Both the position numbers and the translations under genes were made by a program. From Rhodopirellula baltica SH 1 (GTDB lineage Bacteria > Planctomycetota > Planctomycetia > Pirellulales > Pirellulaceae), in the NCBI RefSeq assembly GCF_000196115.1, contig NC_005027.1, positions 2,232,001 through 2,296,000 on the forward strand: a DNA stretch of 64,000 nt, read 5' to 3'. The notes under the pieces were generated by a model. The model searched no databases. It was not told the DNA's origin and saw only the letters and a list, made by a program, of their open reading frames with translations. The stretch's first letter is position 1; every line of letters begins with the position of its first letter. Shown here in pieces: positions 25,139 to 33,544 of the stretch.

Positions 25139-26768
25139 GCATATCCACCGCAATCGTGCCGGCCCAGTTCTGAATCTGCGAATGCAACGTTCGAGAAAGG
25201 GTATCGTTGCCGACAACCCAACCCTCCGTCGCACGCCCAAACACGGCAAGTCCTTTGCGACCTCCCAGCACGTTTCCTGAATCACTCACGCGAATGGCTT
25301 CAGTCAGCGGATCCACCTCGACATCACCTCGCAAAATCAATTGCGAAAGCGGCCCGGATTCATCCGCCTGACTTGGTGAAGCAATCACAGCGTTAACGAT
25401 CACAGCCCCTTCTGGTGCAACGGTTTGATCACACAGTTGTACCAAACCATCTCGCATCACCCGCAACAGTTTTGCAACGCTCTCTGCCGGCGGCCCGAAC
25501 GCGATGCGTTCCATTTCCATCGCCACCTGTTGAAACGCCTTGTACTGACCAGCGGCCAACCCACCGAAGCTGACCAATTCAACGATCTGTGGGTACAAAC
25601 GACGCCACGCATCCCCGAGTGCAAATGGGATATCAATCGGTCGTGCACCGGTCGCAACGCCGTAGGACTGCAACATCGCACGACGTGCGGCCGCCTCGTC
25701 CATCTTGTATCGCGACCACCCACGATACCATTCGTCGATTTCCCGCGGAGTCACCACCGTGCCCGATTGCGACAACGATTCCGCAGCCGCCTCACAAATC
25801 ACGCACCAAATGTCTTTGTGAAACTTCAGCTTGCCATGATTCGATTCACACGCACGCAGTGCCTCTCGATAAGGTTCCCAAAACACATCCGTGATGGGTT
25901 CCACTTTCGCGGTGGGCTTCGCCAACATCGGCCGACCTGAACGACAATGAACCGTGATCTGCTTCGGCTCATTTCCACTGCGGATATAATCTGGCAGTGC
26001 ATCACCGTTTTCGAACCGACCATCACGACCTTCCGTCAGCATCATGATGGCGTCAATGGCGGTCAAGCCAAACCCTCGAATCCAAACGTCACTTCCGGCC
26101 GGAATCCGTTCGGATGAAAGGCTGGTTTCCACCGGAAAAACAAACGCTTCGTCGTCCGACGTAGTCACCCTGTCCGACCCGCGCAATCCTTCGTGACCAG
26201 TCGTCAAGACAACCCGATCGAACGCGACTTCGTCTTTGCCATCCCACAACAACCAACCGCCGCTAGACGCCTGGCTCGCGGCACATCGGATCGATTCCAC
26301 TCGACTGCGAACGACCTTCAACTTCGTCCAACGACGCAGACGTTTGCAGACCGATTCAAAACATTCGTGCAAGTATTCACCGACGACGGCGCGAGGCACA
26401 AACTGATCCGACGCGGCATACTCCGGATAGTTTCGATCCAACCATCCGATCAATGAACCGGATCGTGGAGTGGGTTGATTGGAATCAACCTTCCAAAAAT
26501 CAATGTGCTGAGTCGCAAAATTCATTCGAAGCATCCGAGGTTGCTTCGGATCGTAAATGCATCCCGCGCCGGGAAACGGCGAAGGTTCAAAAACAGTGAT
26601 CTCCATTCGCGACAATTCGTCTGTCGACAACTGTTGCGAAAGAGCGTCGAGGCATTGCAAACCGCGAGGCCCGCAACCGACGATTGCTAAACGCAACGGC
26701 GCTTTGGATGGATTGTCATTGGTCACCGGAAAATCGGCGACACTACCGCCTGAAATCGCAACGCTCAT
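25131..26768 (-). CDS. FAD/NAD(P)-binding protein (545 aa)
   Basis: Its start ATG overlaps the SbnA-like gene's stop (ATGA) and its stop overlaps the Y4yA-like gene. N-terminal Rossmann motif RLAIVGCGPRGLQCLDAL (near 26-43) of the FAD-NAD(P)-binding (PF13454-like) type. Then SPFPGAGCIYDPKQPRMLRM, VVLTTGHEGLRG (second nucleotide motif) and WIRGFGLTAIDAIMMLTEGR. The C-terminal third carries conserved IDIPFALGDAWRRLYPQIVE. It is likely a cytoplasmic oxidoreductase or N-hydroxylase-like enzyme in the same pathway as its PLP neighbours. The reaction cannot be deduced. Confidence 0.72.
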   Translation of the reverse strand: MSVAISGGSVADFPVTNDNPSKAPLRLAIVGCGPRGLQCLDALSQQLSTDELSRMEITVFEPSPFPGAGCIYDPKQPRMLRMNFATQHIDFWKVDSNQPTPRSGSLIGWLDRNYPEYAASDQFVPRAVVGEYLHECFESVCKRLRRWTKLKVVRSRVESIRCAASQASSGGWLLWDGKDEVAFDRVVLTTGHEGLRGSDRVTTSDDEAFVFPVETSLSSERIPAGSDVWIRGFGLTAIDAIMMLTEGRDGRFENGDALPDYIRSGNEPKQITVHCRSGRPMLAKPTAKVEPITDVFWEPYREALRACESNHGKLKFHKDIWCVICEAAAESLSQSGTVVTPREIDEWYRGWSRYKMDEAAARRAMLQSYGVATGARPIDIPFALGDAWRRLYPQIVELVSFGGLAAGQYKAFQQVAMEMERIAFGPPAESVAKLLRVMRDGLVQLCDQTVAPEGAVIVNAVIASPSQADESGPLSQLILRGDVEVDPLTEAIRVSDSGNVLGGRKGLAVFGRATEGWVVGNDTLSRTLHSQIQNWAGTIAVDMHG

Positions 26769-27793
26769 GCGCTCACTCCTTCAAAAAACTCAAACGAGGA
26801 AGAACCGACCAGATAGTTGAGTTCCTCGCTGGTACAACCCAGCGACTCCGAAACCCATTCATCGCTAAAGACTGTTTCGAGATATCGCGTGCCGGAATCA
26901 TGGAGCACCGCGACGCAACGCTTGCCAGCGAATTGTTCTTGCATTCGTCCGACGCTCATCAGAACGCCACCGGCCGAACCACCAATCAACATCGCCTCTC
27001 GCTGCGCCGCCCTGCGACATCCAACGACACATTCCAAATCCGAGACGCGAACGAGATGATCGAATGATTGGCCCGCCGCCAATCGAGGTTCCTTCCCCGC
27101 ACCCAAACCAGGGATCTTGCGAGGACCAGACGACCCGCCGAACAAAACACTGCCCACTGAATCGACCGCGACGACCTGAACGTCGCGTCCTCGCGACTTC
27201 AAAAAATCACGACAACCTTGAGCGGTCCCCGTGCTGCTCGTCGCCACGAACAAGACATCGAATTCACCATTGAGCGTCTCATCGATTTCGCGGATGGTTC
27301 CTTTAAAGTGTGATCGAGGGTTGTCGGTGTTGGCGTACTGATTGGGCCAATAACTGTTCGGTGTTGTCTCGATCAGCTCGCAAACTTTCGCGATGCGTGC
27401 AGCCAGGAAATCACCTTTCAGCGGCTGGGTGACTAGCTCAATCGTGCCACCGAGTGCTTCGATGATCGAGAGGTTTTGCTTCTGTGCTCGAGGATCGACG
27501 ACGCAGATGAATTTCAATCCGTGGTACCGGCACACTTGAGCCAGACCGATGCCCATGTTCCCAGACGTCGATTCGACGATCGTGGTTTCGGGGCCGATCT
27601 CACCGCGTTTGAGTGCCTCGGACAGCATCTTCGCGGCTGGACGATCCTTGGCACTTCCGCCCGGATTCGCCGCCTCCCATTTCACAATCAACTCAATATC
27701 AGGTCGGTCCAAAAATCGGTTGAGTCGAACCAATGGTGTGCCGCCGATTGCATCGAGGACGCCATTGCAAACTCGCGAGGAAAGTTGGTTCAT
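26765..27793 (-). CDS. SbnA-like / cysteine-synthase-family PLP enzyme (342 aa)
   Basis: ATG 27793 is preferred; a TTG at 27814 adds seven residues. A fold-type II PLP protein with DAIGGTPLVRLNRF, the Schiff-base lysine in NPGGSAKDRPA, STSGNMGIGLAQVCRYHG, CVVDPRAQKQNLSIIEALGG, a SSTGTAQGCRDFLK loop and GGSAGGVL for phosphate. The 'VVDPxxxxQN' stretch is typical of SbnA (N-(1-amino-1-carboxyethyl)glutamate synthase) rather than of CysK. It is the first gene of the operon. It probably makes a non-protein amino acid or an adduct from O-phosphoserine or a similar donor; this is inferred from family resemblance. Confidence 0.8.
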   Translation of the reverse strand: MNQLSSRVCNGVLDAIGGTPLVRLNRFLDRPDIELIVKWEAANPGGSAKDRPAAKMLSEALKRGEIGPETTIVESTSGNMGIGLAQVCRYHGLKFICVVDPRAQKQNLSIIEALGGTIELVTQPLKGDFLAARIAKVCELIETTPNSYWPNQYANTDNPRSHFKGTIREIDETLNGEFDVLFVATSSTGTAQGCRDFLKSRGRDVQVVAVDSVGSVLFGGSSGPRKIPGLGAGKEPRLAAGQSFDHLVRVSDLECVVGCRRAAQREAMLIGGSAGGVLMSVGRMQEQFAGKRCVAVLHDSGTRYLETVFSDEWVSESLGCTSEELNYLVGSSSFEFFEGVSA

Positions 27794-28001
27794 GGATGGT
27801 TGGCTCAGGAGCAAAAATTTGAATTGCTCCTGCTAACGCAATCACTGTGCCAATGACCTCCCACCGATCGATTGAACTCGCGATCAACCTTCAAGCTGGT
27901 CATCTCCACCGCTTCATCGATTGCGACGCGACGAAGCTCAATCAACTCAAATTCTCGAAGTTCGTGTCGTTTGAATGGGCCTCTCGCATTCTCAAACTCA
28001 A

Positions 28002-28859
28002 TCATTCCAAGCGAATGCCGTTACCGTGCCACAGAACTCGCAGGTCATCTTTCGACCACTGTTCCAGCCCAACTGATGGATCTCCCACAAGCATGCGTTG
28101 CCCATCGCTCGTCAGCCCCAACGCGACCACACTGTGCCCCATCCCTGGAATCCATCCCCATTGATCAACGTAACGTCGGTCGTCCACTCCATACGGAAGC
28201 TCCACCGCCATCAACACTGGCCAGTCATCACGATTCCACATCTCGTCCAGTGTTTCGTCCAGCACATTGACCGATCGGTTTTGTCCATCAGCGACCAGTT
28301 TGATGCCGCGATACAAACCGAGTGTTGGCGTGCCGCTCGAGTCCGTTAAACACAGAGGAATCATTTCAGACTCAGATTTATTGATGCCCTCTGCACGCAA
28401 CAACGTCGCCGCCGCAGCGGGACTGCATGTCGCCCAAGATGTTTGCATCGCGACACCATTGTTCCACTCGTCACCGCCCGCGGGCGCCGGACGAATCGCG
28501 ATGGATAGCAATGGCCAAAAATTCGCGGCAGCGGACCCCATCGCTAACAAAACGCACAAAACCCCACGGCGCCACGCGGGTGTTTTCGGAAGACGCAAGG
28601 CCCAACCAGCCGCCAGTGCCGCAAAGACCGATGCAAAGTTGGTGTAGACGATCGCTGCTGAATTGGAGACGTATCTGGCCCAAAAAAGCTGACCCGATGC
28701 ATAGAACAGAAAGTAGATCATCGCCAAAACCGCGAGCGATAAACACAACATCACACGTTGGCCTTTGTCCGAATACGCGATCGCGTACGCGAACCATCCC
28801 GACGCAATCGACGCCCCGGCCATCACCAACATCGCGATCAACAAATCACTCGCTATCAA
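28002..28859 (-). CDS. Membrane protein with C39-like peptidase domain (285 aa)
   Basis: TTG 28859 is taken as start because AGAAGGA lies seven bases upstream; the first ATG (28832) would cut into the first membrane helix. Residues 1-115 contain about four hydrophobic segments. The soluble C-terminal part has NNGVAMQTSWATCSPAAAAT (Q and Cys), GMGHSVVALG (His) and VGDPSVGLEQWSKDDL (Asp), the Q-C-H-D order of papain-like C39 peptidases that process double-glycine leaders. It lies 208 bp upstream of the SbnA-like operon on the same strand. A processing or sensor role is inferred. Confidence 0.7.
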   Translation of the reverse strand: MIASDLLIAMLVMAGASIASGWFAYAIAYSDKGQRVMLCLSLAVLAMIYFLFYASGQLFWARYVSNSAAIVYTNFASVFAALAAGWALRLPKTPAWRRGVLCVLLAMGSAAANFWPLLSIAIRPAPAGGDEWNNGVAMQTSWATCSPAAAATLLRAEGINKSESEMIPLCLTDSSGTPTLGLYRGIKLVADGQNRSVNVLDETLDEMWNRDDWPVLMAVELPYGVDDRRYVDQWGWIPGMGHSVVALGLTSDGQRMLVGDPSVGLEQWSKDDLRVLWHGNGIRLE

Positions 28860-29093
28860 CTGTTCGTCCTTCTACAGAAGTACATCAAAATGGCGATCCG
28901 CCGCTTGCGAAACCAATCGCGCCGGCAACCAACACCGGTCATCATTGCGGCATCAACGCAATTCCCAGGCCGTAATGAGCAGAATCAATCATTGAGCAAA
29001 TTGCGATCGACCGCAAACCGGTCACTCCGCGCGGGAATCGTCCCATTGAACAACGAGCGTTCAAAAACTGTCAGACAAAGAGAGTGTCTTCGC
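28860..29093. other. Intergenic, nothing coding seen
   Basis: No supported gene. It ends at the 114-bp repeat element. Confidence 0.4.
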
Positions 29094-29206
29094 AGGCTGT
29101 TGATTTAGTCGCATACCGAATGACAATCATTAGCCGTTGGGCGTTAGCCCCGGTTGGCGTCTAATCAACCGCCGCTAAAGCGGTGCGGCTCAATAAATCA
29201 ACAGCC
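29094..29206 (+). repeat. 114-bp MITE-like repeat, copy 1
   Basis: Ends AGGCTGTTGATTTA / TAAATCAACAGCC. It is almost identical to 53910-54023 and to the inverted copy 43474-43587. Confidence 0.9.
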
Positions 29207-29210
29207 CGTT

Positions 29211-29265
29211 AGGCGTCCAGACTGTGTTCTGCGCAATCACAGGCTGGAAGCCTTTGCCACTTTTT
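29211..29265. repeat. REP-like palindrome (GGCTTCCAGCC family)
   Basis: Reads GGCGTCCAGACTGTG.....CACAGGCTGGAAGCC, a ~15-bp imperfect stem. It is related to palindromes at 31958, 44266 and 53869 and to the ends of the 226-bp element. Confidence 0.7.
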
Positions 29266-29305
29266 ACCGATCAGTCCTTCTCGTGTTCTGTACAAGGCAT
29301 TATCG

Positions 29306-29320
29306 CGGCACGCTATCTGC
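29306..29320 (+). promoter_or_regulatory. Sigma-54-type promoter of the PfpI gene
   Basis: CGGCACGCTATCTGC: GG and GC are ten bases apart, with GGCACG intact and TTGC changed to CTGC. It lies 51 bp before ATG 29372. Confidence 0.65.
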
Positions 29321-29371
29321 GTTCACTCTCCTCCGCAGTTCAAAACCGAATTCAAAAATGAGGACAACAAT

Positions 29372-29938
29372 ATGAGTGACCAAACACTGAACAAAAAGCG
29401 GATCGCCTTTCTCGCAACCGACGGGTTCGAACAGGTCGAGTTGACCAAGCCATGGGAAGCAATCCAAGCCGCCGGCGCAGAAGTCGTTCTGATCTCGCCA
29501 AAGGATGGAAAGATCCAAGGCATGAACCACGATGAAAAAGCGGACCAGTTCACGGTCGATCAAAACGTCGCCAATGTATCGGCCGAAGATTTCGATGGAT
29601 TGGTATTGCCCGGCGGCGTGGCCAACCCAGACACACTCCGAACCTGCGAAACTTCGGTCAGCTTCATTCGCGACTTCTTCAAGCAACACAAGCCTGTCGC
29701 CGCGATCTGCCACGGACCATGGACGTTGATCGAAGCGGACGTCGTTCGTGGCCGCCGAGTCACTTCTTGGCCAAGTCTAAAAACCGACTTGAAGAATGCC
29801 GGTGCTGAATGGGTCGACGAAGAATGCGTGTGCGACGAAGGATTGGTGACAAGTCGCAACCCCGACGACTTGCCAGCGTTCTGTGACAAAGCGATTGAAG
29901 AATTCGCTGAAGGCAAGCACGCTGCGCAAACGGTCTGA
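29372..29938 (+). CDS. DJ-1/PfpI/YhbO-type stress protein
   Basis: 188 residues with the class I glutamine-amidotransferase-like fold. Nucleophile Cys113-His114 in AAICHGPWTLIEAD, the Glu of FEQVEL near the N-terminus, and the family's GRRVTSWPSLKTDLKNAG. This is the YhbO/YfkM (general stress protein 18-like) branch, reported to act in glyoxal or protein-glycation protection, although the deglycase assignment is disputed. It starts a block with AhpD-like and flavoprotein genes. A sigma-54-type promoter lies upstream and a hairpin terminator follows, so it may also be transcribed alone. Confidence 0.9.
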   Translation: MSDQTLNKKRIAFLATDGFEQVELTKPWEAIQAAGAEVVLISPKDGKIQGMNHDEKADQFTVDQNVANVSAEDFDGLVLPGGVANPDTLRTCETSVSFIRDFFKQHKPVAAICHGPWTLIEADVVRGRRVTSWPSLKTDLKNAGAEWVDEECVCDEGLVTSRNPDDLPAFCDKAIEEFAEGKHAAQTV

Positions 29939-29954
29939 TCCGTGCGTCGATCAA

Positions 29955-29988
29955 CAGGCCAGTTCGTTTGAGCTGGCCTGCCTCTTTT
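29955..29988 (+). terminator. Terminator after the PfpI gene
   Basis: CAGGCCAG / CTGGCCTG stem with a ten-base loop, followed by CCTCTTTT. Confidence 0.75.
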
Positions 29989-30022
29989 CCAGATCCGCCC
30001 CCACAAAATTCGGAAACCAATC

Positions 30023-30535
30023 ATGGCCTACGCACAGCCGCTCTCGATCAATGAAGCTCCTGACGAAGCCAAACCAATTCTCGAAGCGATCGAAGAGAAG
30101 TTCGGTCAATCGATGAACATCTTCAGCACGCTGGCACATCAACCCGATGTGTTGGGCGGGATGACTCAGATCAACGATGGCCTGCAAAACGATCTGCCGG
30201 CAAAGTATCGCGAACTCGCCTACTACAAAGCGTCCCAGTTGAACTCGTGCGACTACTGCTCGCACTACCACCGCCAGGCTGCAAAGAAGGCGGGGTTGTC
30301 CGACCAGCAACTGGACTCGATGAATGTGAGTTCAGGCGACTTGTTCGATGAAAAAGAACAAGCAGTGCTGAAGTACGCCGAGCAACTGACGACCAAGGCC
30401 AATGTCGACGCATCGGTCGTGAAGGAACTGAAGTTGTTCCTCAATGAAAAGCAGCTTGTTACACTCGCCGCCGCGGTCGCACTCGCAAACTTCACCAACC
30501 GTATCAATCACGGATTGGACATCGAACTGCCATGA
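30023..30535 (+). CDS. AhpD-like / carboxymuconolactone decarboxylase family protein
   Basis: 170 residues, all-helical, with the AhpD redox motif NSCDYCSHYHRQAAKKAG: Cys76, Cys79 and His83. That arrangement supports thiol-peroxidase or disulfide-relay activity rather than lactone decarboxylation. The typical C-terminal helix TLAAAVALANFTNRINHGLD is present. Its stop overlaps the start of the flavoprotein gene (ATGA at 30532), so that enzyme is the likely electron donor. It is cytoplasmic. Confidence 0.88.
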   Translation: MAYAQPLSINEAPDEAKPILEAIEEKFGQSMNIFSTLAHQPDVLGGMTQINDGLQNDLPAKYRELAYYKASQLNSCDYCSHYHRQAAKKAGLSDQQLDSMNVSSGDLFDEKEQAVLKYAEQLTTKANVDASVVKELKLFLNEKQLVTLAAAVALANFTNRINHGLDIELP

Positions 30536-31887
30536 GCAGCGAACACTTTGACTTGGTGGTCCTGGGAACGGGACCTTCCGGCGGCACGGTCGCCACGAAG
30601 ATTGCCAAAGCAGGCAAACGGGTCGCACTGGTCGACTCGCGAACCTTTGGAGGAGTCTGCGCACTGCGTGGATGCAATCCCAAAAAGGTTTACGTCAACG
30701 CCGGTCAATTGGTCGATCAAATCCACCGTGGCGATGGGAAGCTGATTTCGGACGCGTCGGTGAAGATTGACTGGAAACAACTTCACGCGTTCAAGATGGA
30801 GTTCACTCAACCCGTCGCGGAAAAGAAGGAGCAGTCGTTCCAAGAGGATGGCATTGAAACCTTTCACGGTGTCGCTCGATTCGTCTCTCCCGATACGATC
30901 GATGTTGTGGGAACGAAGCTGACCGCGGATCGTTTCTTGATCGGCACCGGCGGGCGACCTCGAGAACTCTCGTTCGACGGTGCGGAACATGTCACACGCA
31001 GCGACGAATTCCTTGAATTGGAATCCATGCCAGAACACGTCGTGTTCATTGGCGGTGGATACATCTCCATGGAGTTTGCCGGAGTCGTTGCCCGTGCAGG
31101 TAGCCGAGTGACCGTGATCGAAATGAACAATCAAATTCTGTCAGGGTTTGACCCGGATCTCGTCAATCAACTGACCGATTCGCTTCGTGAGCATGGAATT
31201 CGCTTTCAGATGAATGCCGAAATCATCGGCATCGATAAATCCGCCGACGGTCACCTGCAGGTTCATCTCGCCAACGAGCAGTCGCCGATTGTGTGTGGCT
31301 TGGTCGTTCACGGTGCGGGACGAGTTCCGAACATCGACGAACTCTGCCTTTCCCAAGGAGAGATCGAGCACGGTGAGAAGGGCATCGCAGTCAACCAATT
31401 CATGCAGAACCCGACCAATCCGAGAGTCTTCGCGACCGGTGACTGCGCCGACAACGGGATGCCTCGGCTAACTCCCGTGGCAAACGAGGACGCACGCATC
31501 GCTGCGAAAAATTTGTTCTCCGAAACATTGGAACGAACGCCGGACTACGGACAAGTCCCCAAAGTCGCGTTCACGATTCCAAGCATCGCATCGGTTGGAT
31601 TATCGGAAGAAGCCGCTCGCGACAGCAACGATAACCTGACGGTTCTCAGCGACGACATCTCTTCATGGGGAAGCGTTCGCAAGACGGGACCAACCGTCGC
31701 TGGATACAAGATTCTCATCGACTCCAAAACCGATGCCATCTTGGGAGCTCATTTGCTCGGCCCGTCCGCGGAGGAGACCATCAGCTTGTTCGCTCTTGCG
31801 ATGAAGTTCAATCTGACCGCGACCGACATGAAGTCCACGCTCTTCGCCTTCCCAACCTTCGCATCCGACGTCCGGTCAATGCTTTGA
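30532..31887 (+). CDS. Glutathione-reductase-like FAD flavoprotein lacking the usual catalytic His-Glu
   Basis: 451 residues. The order of motifs is that of class I pyridine-nucleotide disulfide oxidoreductases: VVLGTGPSGGTVA (FAD), the redox pair Cys43-x4-Cys48 in FGGVCALRGCNPKKV, VFIGGGYISMEFAG (NAD(P)H) and RVFATGDCAD. At the C-terminus, where the dimer partner normally donates His and Glu (HxHPTxxE), the sequence is LFAFPTFASDVRSML, so both are missing. It is co-translated with the AhpD-like protein and probably recycles it or a small thiol. The missing base suggests a slower or different thiol chemistry. Confidence 0.85.
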   Translation: MSSEHFDLVVLGTGPSGGTVATKIAKAGKRVALVDSRTFGGVCALRGCNPKKVYVNAGQLVDQIHRGDGKLISDASVKIDWKQLHAFKMEFTQPVAEKKEQSFQEDGIETFHGVARFVSPDTIDVVGTKLTADRFLIGTGGRPRELSFDGAEHVTRSDEFLELESMPEHVVFIGGGYISMEFAGVVARAGSRVTVIEMNNQILSGFDPDLVNQLTDSLREHGIRFQMNAEIIGIDKSADGHLQVHLANEQSPIVCGLVVHGAGRVPNIDELCLSQGEIEHGEKGIAVNQFMQNPTNPRVFATGDCADNGMPRLTPVANEDARIAAKNLFSETLERTPDYGQVPKVAFTIPSIASVGLSEEAARDSNDNLTVLSDDISSWGSVRKTGPTVAGYKILIDSKTDAILGAHLLGPSAEETISLFALAMKFNLTATDMKSTLFAFPTFASDVRSML

Positions 31888-31957
31888 ATCTCACGCCCCA
31901 AGGGGTTGCCGGAGACGAGCCGGACGATATCGCGTTCCGGCTGATTAAACTACCCCG

Positions 31958-32213
31958 CTGGCAGGCTGACGGCCTGTGTTCTGTGCAAGCAAAGGCTGGA
32001 AGCCTTTTTGCACCCCACATCTTTTGAAAGCCGCTTGCGTAGGGAACACAGGCGTTTTGAAGCCAAACATCCTTTGTCCAAGAACCATTAGTGTTCGATC
32101 AGCGAAGATTAGTGTTCCCTTGGCCGCTCTGGCAGAACACTAATCCACTCAAATCAGACACTAATCTTTGGTGTTTCGTGATGTAGAGTGTAAAAAGACT
32201 GGAAGACTATGCC
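31958..32213. repeat. REP palindrome plus second copy of the 226-bp MITE-like element
   Basis: GGCAGGCTGACGGCCTGTG....GGCTGGAAGCC leads directly into a ~220-bp block matching 23335-23546 (CACCCCACATCTTTTG, GGCGTTTTGAAGCCAAACAT, the ATTAGTGTTC pairs). The terminal repeats here are decayed. Confidence 0.82.
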
Positions 32214-32250
32214 ACTTTGATAGCTCCTACCTGCTTGGAGTGACCCAAGA

Positions 32251-33237
32251 TTACAGCCCACTGCCGTCAGCGGTCAGAACAACCTTGCCTCGCTCCACGC
32301 CGTTTTCGACATGCTGGTGGGCTTGGCTCAACTGAGAGAATGGATAGATCGCATCGATCGTGATCTGCAACTGCCCCTTCTCTCTCATCTCGATCAACGT
32401 CCGCAAATCGTCGGCGTTGGGTTTCGCCAGCATCACGGTTCCCGATTTCGACATCGGCCAAGTCACCAAGGTCATCAACATGCCTTTCGCGTCGGGCTCC
32501 GTCGATACATATCGACCGCCATCGTTGAGAACCTTTTTGACGTCCCAATAGCCAGACTTCCCGGCGGCATCGAAGATCAAGTCCCAACGTTCATCTGATT
32601 CGGTGAAGTCGGTCGTTTCGTAGTTGTAAAAGTGGTCCGCACCGAGCGATCGACAAAATTTCTCGTTGTCGCCGCTGGCAACTGCATCGACGTGGCAGTG
32701 GAATGCTTTGGCAATTTGTACCGCGAACATTCCGACGCCACCGCTTGCGCCATTGATCAACAAGCGTTTTCCTTCCGCGATGTTTCCATGATCGCGAAGT
32801 GATTGCAGGGCGGTCGTTCCGGCCAACGGAACGGCCGCGGCCTCGTTGAAACTCATCGAATCAGGAATCGCAGCGGTCACATCCACGGCGGCCACCGCGA
32901 AATCGGCACTCGCACCGCCTCGCATGGTGTCGAGAAACGCCATCACCCGATCGCCCACTTCAAACGGACCATCGGGCTCGCAATCCGCGATCACTCCCGC
33001 GACGTCGTATCCGGGCACGCGAGGAAACCCGCCCGGCAGCAAACCCTTCACCTCACCACGCCGAATCCGGTAGTCGATCGGATTGACACTCGATGCTCGA
33101 ACATCGATCAACACCTGGCCCGGCAATCGGTCGGGCAACGGAACGACACCCGAATGCAACACATTCGCATCGCCGTAGTCGTCATAGACCACCGCGTTCA
33201 TCGTTTCACACTTCTTTTCTGTCGCTGACGCACTCAT
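32251..33237 (-). CDS. MDR-family NADPH:quinone oxidoreductase / enoyl-type reductase
   Basis: 328 residues, zinc-independent medium-chain reductase. The N-terminal GroES-like part has ASSVNPIDYRIRRGE and VPGYDVAGVIADC. The nucleotide site is LLINGASGGVGMFAVQIAKA, and a C-terminal HVENGVERGKVVLT completes it. No catalytic or structural zinc cysteines are visible. It likely reduces quinones or electrophilic aldehydes with NADPH in the cytoplasm. It is a single gene between a repeat block and the divergent SDR gene. A second ATG at 33201 (MNAVVYDD) is the alternative start. Confidence 0.85.
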   Translation of the reverse strand: MSASATEKKCETMNAVVYDDYGDANVLHSGVVPLPDRLPGQVLIDVRASSVNPIDYRIRRGEVKGLLPGGFPRVPGYDVAGVIADCEPDGPFEVGDRVMAFLDTMRGGASADFAVAAVDVTAAIPDSMSFNEAAAVPLAGTTALQSLRDHGNIAEGKRLLINGASGGVGMFAVQIAKAFHCHVDAVASGDNEKFCRSLGADHFYNYETTDFTESDERWDLIFDAAGKSGYWDVKKVLNDGGRYVSTEPDAKGMLMTLVTWPMSKSGTVMLAKPNADDLRTLIEMREKGQLQITIDAIYPFSQLSQAHQHVENGVERGKVVLTADGSGL

Positions 33238-33544
33238 GGCTGCCTCTTTCTACGGTGTTTTGTTCGGATCTGAACTCTCGCATTTCGCGAGTCTTCAAAT
33301 TGTTCAACGCCAATCGTATGCAACTCGTGTTCCGGACCGGTGAACATCGACCGCAATCATCGCTCGGGCATGGACTCAGCACCTCGCATTCTTTTGACGG
33401 TCGCTACAAACATTCTTTCCTCCACTCAATCGGAACATTGTTTGCATCGGAACACAACTCGAATCAAGCAACCATTGCATCACCCAATCGATGCTCTGTG
33501 AAATCTAAACGCCAACCAATTCCAGTCATCAACGGAGATTGAAA
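33238..33544. other. Divergent intergenic region
   Basis: Holds the promoters of the quinone reductase (-) and SDR (+) genes. No clear sigma-54 or sigma-70 element was identified; a weak GG-N10-GC near 33365 is not convincing. Confidence 0.35.

Noticed and set aside
33355-33380. GG-N10-GC match before the 33545 SDR gene
   Set aside because: The -12 part is CAGC and the -24 part GGGCAT; too weak and too far upstream to list as a promoter.
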